From the NCBI RefSeq assembly GCF_000003605.2, contig NW_003119430.1, forward strand, positions 28,992 to 92,991: DNA of 64,000 nucleotides. Reading direction: 5' to 3'. Of the stretch, positions 36,900 through 48,719 are shown in pieces. This DNA is from Saccoglossus kowalevskii. Its lineage: Eukaryota; Hemichordata; Enteropneusta; Harrimaniidae. Position 1 is the first letter of the stretch; every line of letters begins with the position of its first letter. The notes below the pieces were generated by a model. The model saw nothing but the letters and a program-made list of their open reading frames with translations. It was not told the origin of the DNA and did not search any database. The position numbers and the translations under genes were made by a program.

Positions 36900-38400
36900 A
36901 ATGTACGTACATCACTCGGGATAAAATCAATTTAGTATTGATTTATCTCTCGCAGTTAGCAAGCTATGTGCTCTATAATGAATTTCTCAAAAATGACACT
37001 GTCAGCCGTTCACCATTGTTAAATGATTTCTCATAGCAGATATGTTGCAGATATGTAATTTGCTTACCTCAACACGAAGTGGCGTTTTCAGTGAGTGAAA
37101 TGTCTTTATACAGAGTTCATCTGATCGTTCTACCCGTAAAACATGACTAAATCGTAATACAGTATACAATATTACATACATATCCTTACACAAATATAAT
37201 ACATATGTCGCTAATCAGTTATCAAATATCTAACTGAGTACATTAATATTCTCCAGACCAAACATCACCACTGTACAACCAATGGCTGCTGTGATTACTA
37301 AATAAATACTATTTTACCTGTAGATTTCGATGGAAATTGTGGTTTATGATCACGTGACATTGATATTAGGTGATATAAAGCAAATAGAAATAAACTGTGT
37401 TATTAATATTGACATTTCGCGTGTTATACTCTTTGTGATAGTTTCTGCGATTTTCTTAATTGACAAAACGCTGGTGCATTGTAATATTTAATGAATACAA
37501 TCGTAGTAATGTATTACATGTTATATGTAATAGTTATTCACACATGGCATGCAGTGTTTTACGAAATGTGTGTTTTTTAAACTGCGACTGTGTTTCGTTG
37601 TGAATAGTTCTAATACAAGTTGGTTATAAACGGTGTATATATCATTGTGTAATTTCAACAATATTGTATATTTGAATCAACCACGTGGCGTTCTGTATTT
37701 ATAAAAAAAGTCCCTACAATGGTTTAGCATGTTTTATTTGTTGTTAATAGATAACTATGGCAGCAATTAATTGACTTAATTCGAAAGTAAGTAACAATCA
37801 ATTAAATGCAACATGAGATATAAGCTCTGCGAATGTATTTTATCCGCTGCATGAGTTGAACCATGAATGATCAGAAAAATATGGGATATAGTTAGGTGGT
37901 AAGTAAAATCCATTAGTTTTTTTCCAGTAATTGTATAATCAAGTGTAACAGGAAATTTGTGGCAAAGAATGATTTTACCAAACACAAAAAGACCATTCTG
38001 CTAACTTCATTGGAATTGGTAAAGGCTTTATCAATAAAATGATTTTTTGAGTCGCATAACAGAATCCCACGAGTTCTCTATGCCATAAGCGTTCAACGAT
38101 GTAGTTCATCATATATGGTCACATCACATGTATTTAAAAATATTTCATTTATGCACGAACGGGTTTTAATTTTTTATATGTTTAAGTATAACCATGTACA
38201 CATGAACCAAATCGAGATAGAGTCAATGTTAGACATTTTAGAAAGGAATCACTTTTATTTATTTTTTATGGTGAAATTTTCATACAAAAAAAATAGTCAG
38301 AAGAAATCACAACGATAATAATTAATGGAGATTAAAACATCGCTGGATGCTGCCCTAATTACATTCACTTAAATGGTAATATAACAATAGGAACATTGCA
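36900..38400. repeat. Tandem array unit 7 (fragment)
   Basis: TCGCTAATCAGTTATC ... GATCACGTGACATTGA (E-box CACGTG 37351-37356) ... GCGTTCTGTATTTATAAAAAA (about 37689) ... AGAATCCCACGAGTTCTC (about 38061) follow the common landmark order. No gene recognised. Confidence 0.5.
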
Positions 38401-39249
38401 GTCTTCGTTCTTGATAGATGGCCTAGTTTCCAGACCGTGGCGAATGTGCTGATATAAAATGCCTGAGCGACACATGCGGTAATTGAAATGTTAATTCAAT
38501 TAACTAATGTGTTACACGATGGTACATAAAAGAAGTTGCACAATGTGTTATTGCTAATACACAGAAATGCATGGAATCATAATGGAGAGATTAACGCTTA
38601 TTAACAAAACTAAAGAGAATTACATCACCAATTGACTTTACCTTTTTAATTACATTAAGAAATGTGTATACATTAAGTAAAGCTGACAGTCGTACATCTC
38701 CTTTTGTGTGTACATTGACTGTAAACAAACGAGATCTAACAATCAATCAAAAGGTACCATTTAACATACGAAATATTCAATATAAACCTGTTCGGTTAAC
38801 TGCATACGGTCATGTTCGTTGTCGCTATGGCCACAACTCGGACTTTTATATTTAGATCACTTGACAGGGCATGCAGTACCGAAATGTTTAGCAGTATTAC
38901 AAATTAAGTTACACATGTTAGGATATCAAAGAGTGGGTGTCGTGCAAACAACTTGTCGACTGACTCTTAATCTTTGTCAGTGGTTTTCAAACTTAGACTA
39001 CATTCTAGTGCCACGAGCTTGTCAGAGCTGCAATATCCCATGAAATTAAAATATAAGGTTTGGTTTAACTGTATGGGTTCGATATCAGAGAGCGATGTGA
39101 GGATAATGCACCGCTGTTTACTGCAAAACCTGTCAATTTATTCTGTCAAGTTGGGCAGTTAACGACTGATGTGTTTTATTGAATTTGAAGTAGGAAATAA
39201 CATTTCCATTGTTTACGATAGTAAAGCTTCTTCCTCCACGAATAAGTTT

Positions 39250-39263
39250 GTTTCCATGGTAAC
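39250..39263. promoter_or_regulatory. X-box-like site (unit 8 module)
   Basis: GTTTCCATGGTAAC, one base from a perfect palindromic X-box, followed by TAATCTCTTGATTG and GACATGTCAACATCAACTTT as in the other units. Confidence 0.4.
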
Positions 39264-39614
39264 TAATCTCTTGATTGATAATTAGTGTAATAGCATATGA
39301 CATGTCAACATCAACTTTATAAAAAAGCAATTTCGAATTCAGTACTCAATGAAGTGCACACTATTATACATTCAATGTCATTGTGGGTTACTAATAGCCC
39401 GCTTCCCTGAGGCAGGGAAACGAATACGTCAATGTCGGTGCTTGTGAACAATGCGATGGTTTACTTAGACTTAATTGAATAGTTTGATTATCTGATTATT
39501 GTTCCATAACTGTCATGTTCATCATCTGAAAGTATTTGTATATGACTTTTCACTTCTACCACACAACAAATCTATCACCAACCTCTTACTGACGTTGTAT
39601 ACTGACAACGACTA

Positions 39615-40513
39615 AAGCAAAGCTGACACTTGCACGACGAAATCGTGGCAAGTCGTACCATTTTTGGGCACGAACTGGAAGGCTCCCGCACTGTTCAAGA
39701 CTAGTTCATGACGAGTTCACGAATAGTTCACGAATGCCCATCAGTATCCACATTGACACGAACTGGAAGGCTCCCGCGCTGTTCACGACTAGTTCACAAC
39801 GAGTTCACGAATAGTTCACGAATGCCCATCAGTATCCACATTGACACGAACTGGCACGACAAGTTCACGCTTAGTGTGCGCATGTTTACGCACTTTCCCC
39901 ATTGACACGGCGAGTTTGCGCTATTCGGACAGTGTTGCTCCGACTTGGGTACGCCATATAAAAAGGGGGCCTCCACAAGCCCTGGTCATTTTTCGATTGG
40001 CTTTGTTTTAGGCATGTTATCTTTGTGATATAAGTTGTCTCTTCGCTGGCGAGCTCTGGAATGGAGCCGTGAGCCGTGAACTGCTCGTGCCATGCGCAAA
40101 CTGTTCGTAAAGTTCGTAAACCAGTCGTGAACTGCTCGTGCCTTCAATGCGCGAAGTACACGTGACCGTGTTAGTTTGATGGCACCAATTCGTGAACATA
40201 TCGTGAACCACTTGTGAAATTGACGTGAGCTGTTCGTGAACTATTCGTGGCAGTTTGCGGCAGCTGAGATATGACGCGCATTGCAACGCACTAGCACGCA
40301 TCGTCCCGACGAGTTCACGACGAGCTCATGAACAGTTTGCGCATAGTTCACGACCCGGTCTCTAAATTTTGTCGTCACCACAATTTCAAGCATTTCAAAA
40401 TTTTCGTCCCGACATGACACGCAGTCACGACGGGTTTACGCACATTTCACGCTAGTTTACGACTAGTTTGCGCCAATGCGTGTCACAGAATCGTGCAAGT
40501 TTCAGCCTTGCTT
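39615..40513. mobile_element. GC-richer TIR element with TTCACGA-rich interior
   Basis: The left end (39615-39637) and the inverted right end (40491-40513) share CAARGCTGAMACTTGCACG and flanking bases, 21 of 23 positions identical. The interior is GC-richer than its surroundings. It has an 88-bp tandem repeat (39669-39756, 39757-39844, partial third) and many TTCACGA heptamers near both ends, with mostly TCGTGAA in the middle. At 39955-39970 lies CATATAAAAAGGGGGCC, a strong TATA-like core promoter. No long ORF. Unit 9 lacks this sequence at the corresponding place (about 45.24-45.28 kb), so it is an insertion. The superfamily is unknown and no target duplication is clear. Confidence 0.6.
39669..39905. 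repeat. 88-bp tandem repeat, about 2.5 copies
   Basis: CACGAACTGG starts at 39669, 39757 and 39845. The first two units are nearly identical and carry CCCATCAGTATCCACATTGA and GTTCACGAATAGTTCACGAA. Any open frame through it follows from the repeat and is not taken as coding. Confidence 0.8.
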
Positions 40514-40917
40514 CACACAAGACTATAAACAAACAGCCTTTACAACACATCGCTCTTTTGGTCCCTTTTTAAATGGGATAGTCGTTGTGCCGCGTCCTGT
40601 TCGATATGGGACTCGTAGCGACGTATACAACGCGTGTAAAATACATTGTTTATTTCCATGAAATTCAAAGATGCGCTGCGCGACGACCACCGTGCTTTAA
40701 GTGTATACAGTAAAACGTTATATCGTATTAGACAACTTGTCAAATATTCAAAATATACTGTATATTATGTAAATCAACTGTATATTGTGTGTGCTTGGCA
40801 TGTCCTTCAAGTAACGAAATTGAAATCACGAAGTTAAATGACAAAACAAAAGTTTCCAGAACAAACAATACCGCATTACATTAGAAACGTTATGATGAAG
40901 CTCTCAGTCAACTTAAT

Positions 40918-40934
40918 TATTATTATTATTATTA
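40918..40934. repeat. (TTA)n microsatellite
   Basis: Short run of ATT/TTA triplets. Confidence 0.7.
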
Positions 40935-43169
40935 TGTATTACCACGGTTAGCTCATCTACTGGTCCATGGACGTCTACCGAAAACACACGTACCATTTGC
41001 AGGGCATTGAGTTAGTACAGAGATACGGAACGTAAAATAATATATGGTAACGAAAACCACGTGATATCGCGTCGTTTTATTTGTGATCACCTAGGGTCCA
41101 AGGGTCTTTGAGGCTTACTTTCAATAGATCGCAGTGACAGCGACATCACGGGAATAGTGTAATAACCAGTACAAAAAAACATGTTCTACAACACAAAATT
41201 GACACAACTCCATAATCAGATGTACTGTAGCCAACTAAATCTATGATTGTGTTTGGAAAAAAAGTACCGTATGAACATTTCTGCTTACAACTCCTTTTTA
41301 ATCCTGTTTAATGTGCGCGTGCTGGCCATTGTTATCAGTCAGCTCAAAGGCTTAATCAATAGAATAGACAGCCAATGTCAGTAGAGTAGCCAAGGTCTTA
41401 AAAATGGATTTAGTACTAAAAAATCAAACGTCTAACGCATGTTGTGTGGCTGATTTAATGTACGGTTTATGGGCTCTTCAGCCCTCAAAACTTGTATTAC
41501 ACGTAAGAACGCAAATGATTTATCGAGCTTTCACATTTTTCTCTTAAAAGCGTGTTCGAAATTCGCTTTGGGAGTTAACATATTTAAATATATCTATTAC
41601 AACATACATATTTAAAATCGGAGCATGCCCCTTCTGTCCCCCTCAAAAAAAATTGCTTATGTAAAATTCTCCCCTGTTAATACAATCATGTAGGTCCAAT
41701 CTATTTCGGCAACCGAACGTTACAATCCGAGCCTGATCGACGATTCGTTGGCTCTCAGGACCACGAATCCAGTATCAACTGGGTACGTTATTTTATAATG
41801 ATTTTTATTTTGTTTTATGTGATAGTTAGTCATATAGCATTACAAGCAGGAAGTTCACGGCATGAGTCACGATGTGAGTCTGGCGGTAGTCACAGTGTGG
41901 CTTGTGGGTACGAAAGGAATGTGGATGACGGTGACATTGAGGTTTGACGACGGATCGTAATGAAAATTAGTAAAATTCTTGTCCACAGGGTCATAATTAA
42001 GTAGGAGTAAATCACGGTAATGGAAGAGCTGCATATGCATTTGTCAATCATGTCCACTTGCTTGCTCACGAACACCAACAGAATATTAGATGTTGTGCAA
42101 AGGAGCTCAGCACTGCACCCAAAGATACGTTTAGCGGATTTATTTCAGTATGATTTAGGTCGTGTTATCATATAAATCTCCCTTGGAAGGGTTGTAAGCA
42201 ACAATTCTCCTATGAAGACATTAGAATATTTTCAGTGACGTAACCGTACACACATTTTAGACATCTTGCTAATCAAATTCTAAATGTCATTCTACTCAAA
42301 ACTCTGACGAGTACATTAGCATTTCCCAGACCAAATTTTACCACTCTAAAATCAAAATCTGCTGTGATTGTTACCAATCAGTTACCAATTTTCCTGTAGA
42401 CCGTGGCGGATATTATAGCACGCGATCACGTGACCCAGATCGTAGATGAGCAAATAAAAATGTGTGAACTATGTTGAAATCTTATTTTGTACACGTTGTG
42501 TTACAGTTCTATCTTCCTTAAAAAATCGTAAACGCTGTTTCACAGAAATTGTTTGTCTGAACTGGCGACTGTGCTCCGCTTCGAATGAGTTGTAATATTA
42601 CTTGTATTACTTAGTTTAAGCGATGTATATATTATTCAGTCAAACTGGATGCAACATTCTCCATTTATCGCAATTACGTGGCATTCTGCAATTCAAAAAA
42701 AAATCCACAATTGTTCAGCATGGATAATTATTTGAATGATAGCCACCATTTGTGTGTCTCCACGTCAGTAAATGCAACACAAGACATACGCTGTGCAATT
42801 GCGATCTCCCCGCAACATGAGGTGAACCATGAATGGAATTATCACAGAATATATAAAGGTAAAAACTAAATTGTAAATTGACGTCTAACGGACGATTACA
42901 TAACACAAAAACACCATTCTTGCAAATTATGGCTACCAAGCCATGTGACAAAACATAATGAGATTGTGAGATTATATTGAACTTGCCATACGGGTGATAC
43001 AAACTAAATCTCACATGTGTTGGCTGTGAATAACATTGTGGCTATTGCCCATTGGCTATTGCCCAATTGATGTTGACTGGTCAATTAATTATCACGGTCA
43101 ATTATTAGTCAATACGGTCTACATGCAAACCAGTTTTATATATTTTGTGACATTTTGAAAGAAATTCAA

Positions 43170-43370
43170 AATAGCAGCCAAACATCGTTGCCTATCATCA
43201 TAATTATTATTATTGCTTGCAAAATACCACATAAATCGGTTTAGGCACTCTTGACGAAAAAAAAAATTACGTTGTAATTGTTTTATTTTTCTGTCATAAG
43301 AAATTTTAGTCATATATGCTACATATAAAATATCACAATAATCGGTTATGGCACTCATGAGATACAAATG
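43170..43370. repeat. Short diverged direct repeat
   Basis: AAAATACCACATAAATCGG then GGCACTCTTGA (about 43219-43256) recurs as AAAATATCACAATAATCGG then GGCACTCATGA (about 43326-43362), offset about 107 bp. Confidence 0.5.
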
Positions 43371-43979
43371 TTGACCATTTGTGCGGAAAAACTAATGCTG
43401 ATCAAACCAATTGAATAATAAACATTATATTTTGTTTTGTGAGAAGCACTTCACTTTATTGATGCAACATTGCAATTTTTAACCTCAATCGGTTAACTGT
43501 GACACGTGACTAACCATAAATTGCTTTTTCAAACTTTAAGGTGGTTTACACATCTACACATTTGTGCCAACACACACATTTCAGATCAATGTGTTCCGTG
43601 GATCTGAAAGCGTTTATTGCCGTCATTCGAAAAAAAAATTATATTCTCTAGAACTCAAGAATGTGGTCAAATAGCCTCTTATGGTGGCTGCCAAATCAGT
43701 GGCCCAATAATAATTTCGAACGCCCTGCTGGCTTGGATCCCCTTTTACATTCACAGAAAAGGTAGTTTAACAATTTGCCTGTTGAAAGCTTTGTTCTCAG
43801 ATAGACGCCGACTGCGATAATGTACGTACGTTTACCACGTTTCTTTGGAGTTTGACTCATTCCCAATGTAGTATTATAATTAATATGTTCTTGAAGACAT
43901 CCATTGGAAATAAAAAAGAACATTTACACGTCGCGGAGATAACATGGTAGCTCGAGCGCGCATCACGTAATATTGGCCA

Positions 43980-46900
43980 TGGAACATTTGATTAACTAAT
44001 GCATTACGATTGCAATGCCAATAAACAGAAGTACTTAAAGTAATATGAGATTAAAAAAACTAAAAAAAAAAAAGTATTACATCACCAATTGACTTTTATC
44101 CTTTAATTACATTAAGTTATGTTTATACATTACATAAAGCTGTCAGTCACAGCTCTGCCTTTTAGTGTACATTAACTGTAACCATGGTGACGTAGGCGTC
44201 AATCAGTAGGTTGTACTGAAGGAATTTTAGATATAAATTGTCGATGCTCAGCATCATCATCGTTGCTATGATCACAAATCTGTGTTGTAAATGTAGTTCA
44301 TTTGGCAGTGTTCACTGTACCCAGGCGTGAAGGCAGTACTACTAATTAAGTCACAGATGATACAATGGTAAAGATAAAACGTCGAGACAACAACTCGGAG
44401 TCCGTTAATTGATGGTCAGTTGACAACTGACATATTTCATGAACCGTCGATGTATCTCCATTTTCAAACTTAGACCACACTCTAGTGCCGCCTGCGTTTC
44501 AGATTTCAGACAATATGAACTATAATGCCTGGTTCATTCAAATATAAGGGCAAAATGAACCTTCACAAGAACAGAAAGGCCTTTATTGGCCTATGTGACA
44601 TAATTTAACTACAATAAAATAAAATAATTTAATGGTAATTGTATCTGACTTGTGCTAATCTATTATTCCGTATTGTTGAGAATAATATAGTCAACATAAA
44701 CATCCAACTTCTCTGAAAAAGAAAACACATTCATTTTGTGAAACTTTATGGGTTGAACGCCAAAGAGCAACGTGGGGACAACGTTGTGTTTTATATTGTG
44801 AGCTGTCAATTCAAACCTGGCCGTTCGGCAGTTGACGTCTGATGTGTTCGATGAATTTGAAGTAGGAAATTGTATCTCCGCCATTTACTGAAGTAAATGA
44901 TCTCAACCTGTAAGTTTGTTTCTATGGTAACTATTCCTTTGATTGTCGGTAATAATGTAATAGTATATGACATGTCAACGTCAACATCAAGTACGTATTG
45001 AGTACGTATTGAAGTGCACACTATTATATATTCAATATCACCGTGGGTTACTAATAGCTTAGATGCTACGTACATACGTGATGTCGGCTCTTGTGAACAA
45101 TGCGATGGTTGACACACACTCCTAATTTAATTAGTTTGATTATCTGATCATTGTTCCATAACTGTCGTTTTTTATTGTGACTATTCAATTCTATTACAAT
45201 AGACAACTGAACAACCTTTTACTGACTTTGAATTCTAACAATGCCTTACACCGACCAACGAACACGAATAAACAGACTTTTCAAACATAGATCGTACGAT
45301 CCGTTTCATTTTTAAGTTAAATGTGATCCCCAATTAAAATTATAATTAAATTAACTCTTCAAAATAACTCCTGCGGCCAGAATTATTCATTGTCAATGAC
45401 TCTGGACGTATCGATCACGGCGTATTTCAATATTGATTCTACAACGGTTTATGACCACTGGTCGACAACTTTATATATTGTGTATTGAGCAATTCCAAAT
45501 AAACAAACTGGAATCACGGCATCACATTTGGAACGTTATATTAAAGCTTTGAATCCACATACATTAATTTCACAGACATATCAGAACTGTATATCGACGA
45601 ACAGACAGAGTAATATAGTTTCCAAACAATTTAAAGTTGTTCAAAATCGTTATTAAAACTAGTTATAGGCAGTTATGATCAACACAAATACATGGCTAGT
45701 TTCAATTTGATCGTTTTAAATATCGCGGTTACCCCAATAACTGTAAAGTGCTCCACGAACGTCGCGCCCTTGACGTTTGCGGTATGATTGCAGCGCACAC
45801 ATCGATCATGGCATCTAGTTTCAATGAAAATACAAAATCCACTACTACATTTTTTCTGTTATTTGTTCCACAACAAATGTAGATGGTAAGACCATGTCTG
45901 ACCAAGAGATCGCGACTACCTCGTGATATTGCATTGTTATCATCAGAATAATCCGTATATTAACGTTTTCTGTTACTACAGATACCGGTAGATATAAAGC
46001 TGACGCATGTCGGTCTGTTCGCTGGTGTCGTCTGCAAATTGTTTATCAGTATTTGCAATGCATATCGCACCATATAACACGTCACTTATTCCGGTTAACT
46101 GTATTGCAAACAACTAATCCTATGATTACGTAGGCAGATGGGAAACCATCGCCACAGATGTAATCTCTTTAGTATTGATTTATCGCCCGCGGCTCGCACG
46201 CTATATCGCACATGATCGATTCTACACCAAGTATAGCATTGCGGGCCGTACATTGCTGTTTATTATTTCATGGCACACACTAGAAAGAGCAAACACATGT
46301 TATCGTTATGTACTCAGTTACCTCAAACCCAAGTCGAGGAATGTTTTGTACAGAGATCATTATAGCATTTCGACAAAAGAACAGACTTTAATCATACGCT
46401 ATGAGTATGTTACAATGACGTAATCAAACTTATGAATATTCGTGACGCAGATTATGGCACGCGATCACGTGACCATGATCTAATAGTATTGGAGATTATG
46501 TAAACGCTGATACATTGAAAGATATATTGATTCATATGTTTGTTCTGTGTTTTATAGAATCTGCATGTTTAATATGATGCAAACAAACATTTGCACATCC
46601 CATATAACAGTCAACCGGCGACGGGTATTTCGTTTTTGAATGGTTTAAATAATATTAATATCACATGCTTATATACATTGAATTTGCAATTAATTCATGT
46701 TGGGCGCAATCACGTGACATTTCACAATTTAAACATTTCTTACAAATAGTCAGCTTGGCTAAATGTTCAGTTAATTGTTTTTGTTTTATTACTTAGGCAA
46801 TTCAATTAAGTGAAATAAATACTAGTGTACGTATCCAGGATATTGTCGCCAAGCTACATGCGGTCAGACATGAATAATGGAAAGAAGTAGAATATACAGT

Positions 46901-47100
46901 TAGCACGTATTTTTTTTTAGTAATTGTGCAATGCTTTTTAACGGAAGATGCATATACGTGCAATGTTACTGTATAGTTCGTTGTCAGTCAGGGATTAATT
47001 CCCTAAGTACGGAATTAAAATATTACTTTTTTCCCGGTTCTGTTTTTTTCACGAAAATGTGCTATATGTTTTGTATGCTCTCGCCCACACATCTCTCACC
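43980..47100. repeat. Tandem array unit 9 (last)
   Basis: Pre-module (about 44.0-44.3 kb), X-box-like GTTTCTATGGTAAC (44918-44931), TCAACGTCAACATCAAG (about 44975), ATATCGCGGTTACCCCAAT (about 45719), E-box block (CACGTG 46466-46471) and CGCAATCACGTGACATTTC (about 46704). The array appears to end near 47.1 kb. Confidence 0.55.
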
Positions 47101-48400
47101 ATTCCTCATGTTCGTTGTAATCGTTGATAATGATCGGATAATATATATCATATTAAAATAGTTTAGACCTACAAATCTCATTTTGCAAATTTTACAATCT
47201 TATTAATAGTGTATAAAATATAACTTTTTAAGTGATACTTGTATATAATATTTAAAAAACTAATACGAGCGAGTTTGAAGAGAGTTTGTGTATTATATAT
47301 TGCATCATTGGAAATCAATACTTTGCATTGTAAATGATATGAATGATATTGTTGCTGATTATTATTTTTTTTCATTCTGACGCGTATGCAATTAAAAAGC
47401 TGTGTTTGTGTGGTATAACTCATACATAGTTCAATTTCATTCTCATAAAAAAATGATAATTTGGCAATTAGTACTGTTGATCAATTGCATTAAAATCTAG
47501 CATTAAAATAATCTACACAGGCTGCATTTATGGTTCTGTGTAAATATTTTTTTGAAAATTATAAATGAATAATATACTCAGGATAGGAAGAACAATGTCA
47601 AGTAGATTTACAAATTTAAAATGTCTTACTGAAAAATTGAATTAATGGGAACATTAATTTGAGATTGTCCCTGGAGTTGAATAAGGTCCTATAGTGAGTT
47701 GCCACTAGGGAAGATTTATTCATCATTATTGTCATTATTGAGAACAGTATTTGTTGCTGCATCCGCAATATTTTTACATTAAATATCATGCTTATCATGT
47801 CACAATATGCCCGGCCTGGTTGAAGGAATGAATTACTTTCGCGTCTACTTAATAGGAACAAAACTACATTTTAATATCGTGTAGAACAAGATTTTTTAAC
47901 TATGTAAAATAGAGGTACTTATTTAAAAAAGACCGCACTCATAATTTCAGGTTTATCATACAAAATGACATATGGAAGATTGGTGACCATTTTATTTCTA
48001 GTATAAAATTCACAACAGAGTGGAAACTGATTATGGAATGGGCTGTTAATCAGTCAGATTGTTATTGATCACACTCCTTTACCCTGTTCAGTTGTCGGAC
48101 TGGCAAAATGTAGTTCATTGTTCAAACAATGCGACAGTCCAAAACCTAGCTGCCGAAACGCAATATTCACAATACAACCAGCTGATATATGTATGGTTCA
48201 CTCTAATCTGATCCACACTACTCCGTCTGCAAACTCGTTTTACTATATTTAAAGTTTGTCTTTTGGGAAACTTAAGCATTGTCGTTTACAATATCACACT
48301 GTATTCTACAATGACTTATTCATTCCATTACACACTGCAATAGGATATGTATATATTTGCTTCTACAATGTAATTATAAATATTGCTTTTAACACACTGT
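47100..48400. other. Intergenic, nothing recognised
   Basis: AT-rich DNA right of the array. Only chance ORFs. Confidence 0.5.
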
Positions 48401-48404
48401 CACA

Positions 48405-48716
48405 ATGAACAGTCGATTGTACATACCGGCAGCGGGATTAATCCTACTTTGTTTTACTTCTTCTGCTCTGGATGGTTGAAAAAGAAGCCTCTGTAGGTTA
48501 AGCAAATGTCAGATGCGTGGAAGAAGTATCGTTTTACTACAAGCGAAATAATTGATAGAGTTCCAATGGGAGACCAAAAACTATCGGTTTTTCCTTCATA
48601 TCTGCAATTCACGACCTGGTACAGCGACGGTTAACAAAGAGATGCAATTTTTAAAGGTGGATACGGGTCGCCGTTATAAGCACTCTGTCTCGCGGTTGAC
48701 GAAGCATTGCGAGTGA
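48405..48716 (+). CDS. Candidate small secreted protein, signal-peptide exon plus possible second exon
   Basis: ATG at 48405 opens MNSRLYIPAAGLILLCFT then SSALD, a convincing signal peptide with a likely cut after SSA. The frame closes at 48477 if unspliced. A weak donor (GATG/GTTGAA, GT at 48475-48476) and an acceptor-like GGTACAG (ending 48624) would join it in phase to 48625-48716, reading TVNKEMQFLKVDTGRRYK, then HSVSRLTKHCE and a stop, 53 residues in all. The donor is poor. An overlapping frame (48506-48632, WKKYRFTTSEIIDRVP...) is also protein-like, so the exon structure could differ or the locus could be a pseudogene. TATA-like AATTATAAATA lies at about 48372. It is unrelated in sequence to the array peptide. 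Confidence 0.3.
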
Positions 48717-48719
48717 AGA

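Larger units (their letters stand above)
38520..43000. repeat. Tandem array unit 8
   Basis: Pre-module (38.52-38.85 kb), X-box/CCAAT-like/CRE module (39.17-39.38 kb), the inserted TIR element (39615-40513), the E-box block (42.36-42.46 kb, CACGTG 42427-42432) and the ACGTGGCATTCTGCAATTC landmark (about 42675). Short ORFs in it are not conserved between units. Confidence 0.55.

Noticed and set aside
39708-39905. ORF through TTCACGA repeats as a protein
   Set aside because: The open frame follows from the 88-bp tandem repeat and lies in a TIR element.
44806-45117. 103-codon minus-strand ORF
   Set aside because: It runs across the X-box/CRE module; the same module in other units gives different, interrupted frames, so the opening is chance.
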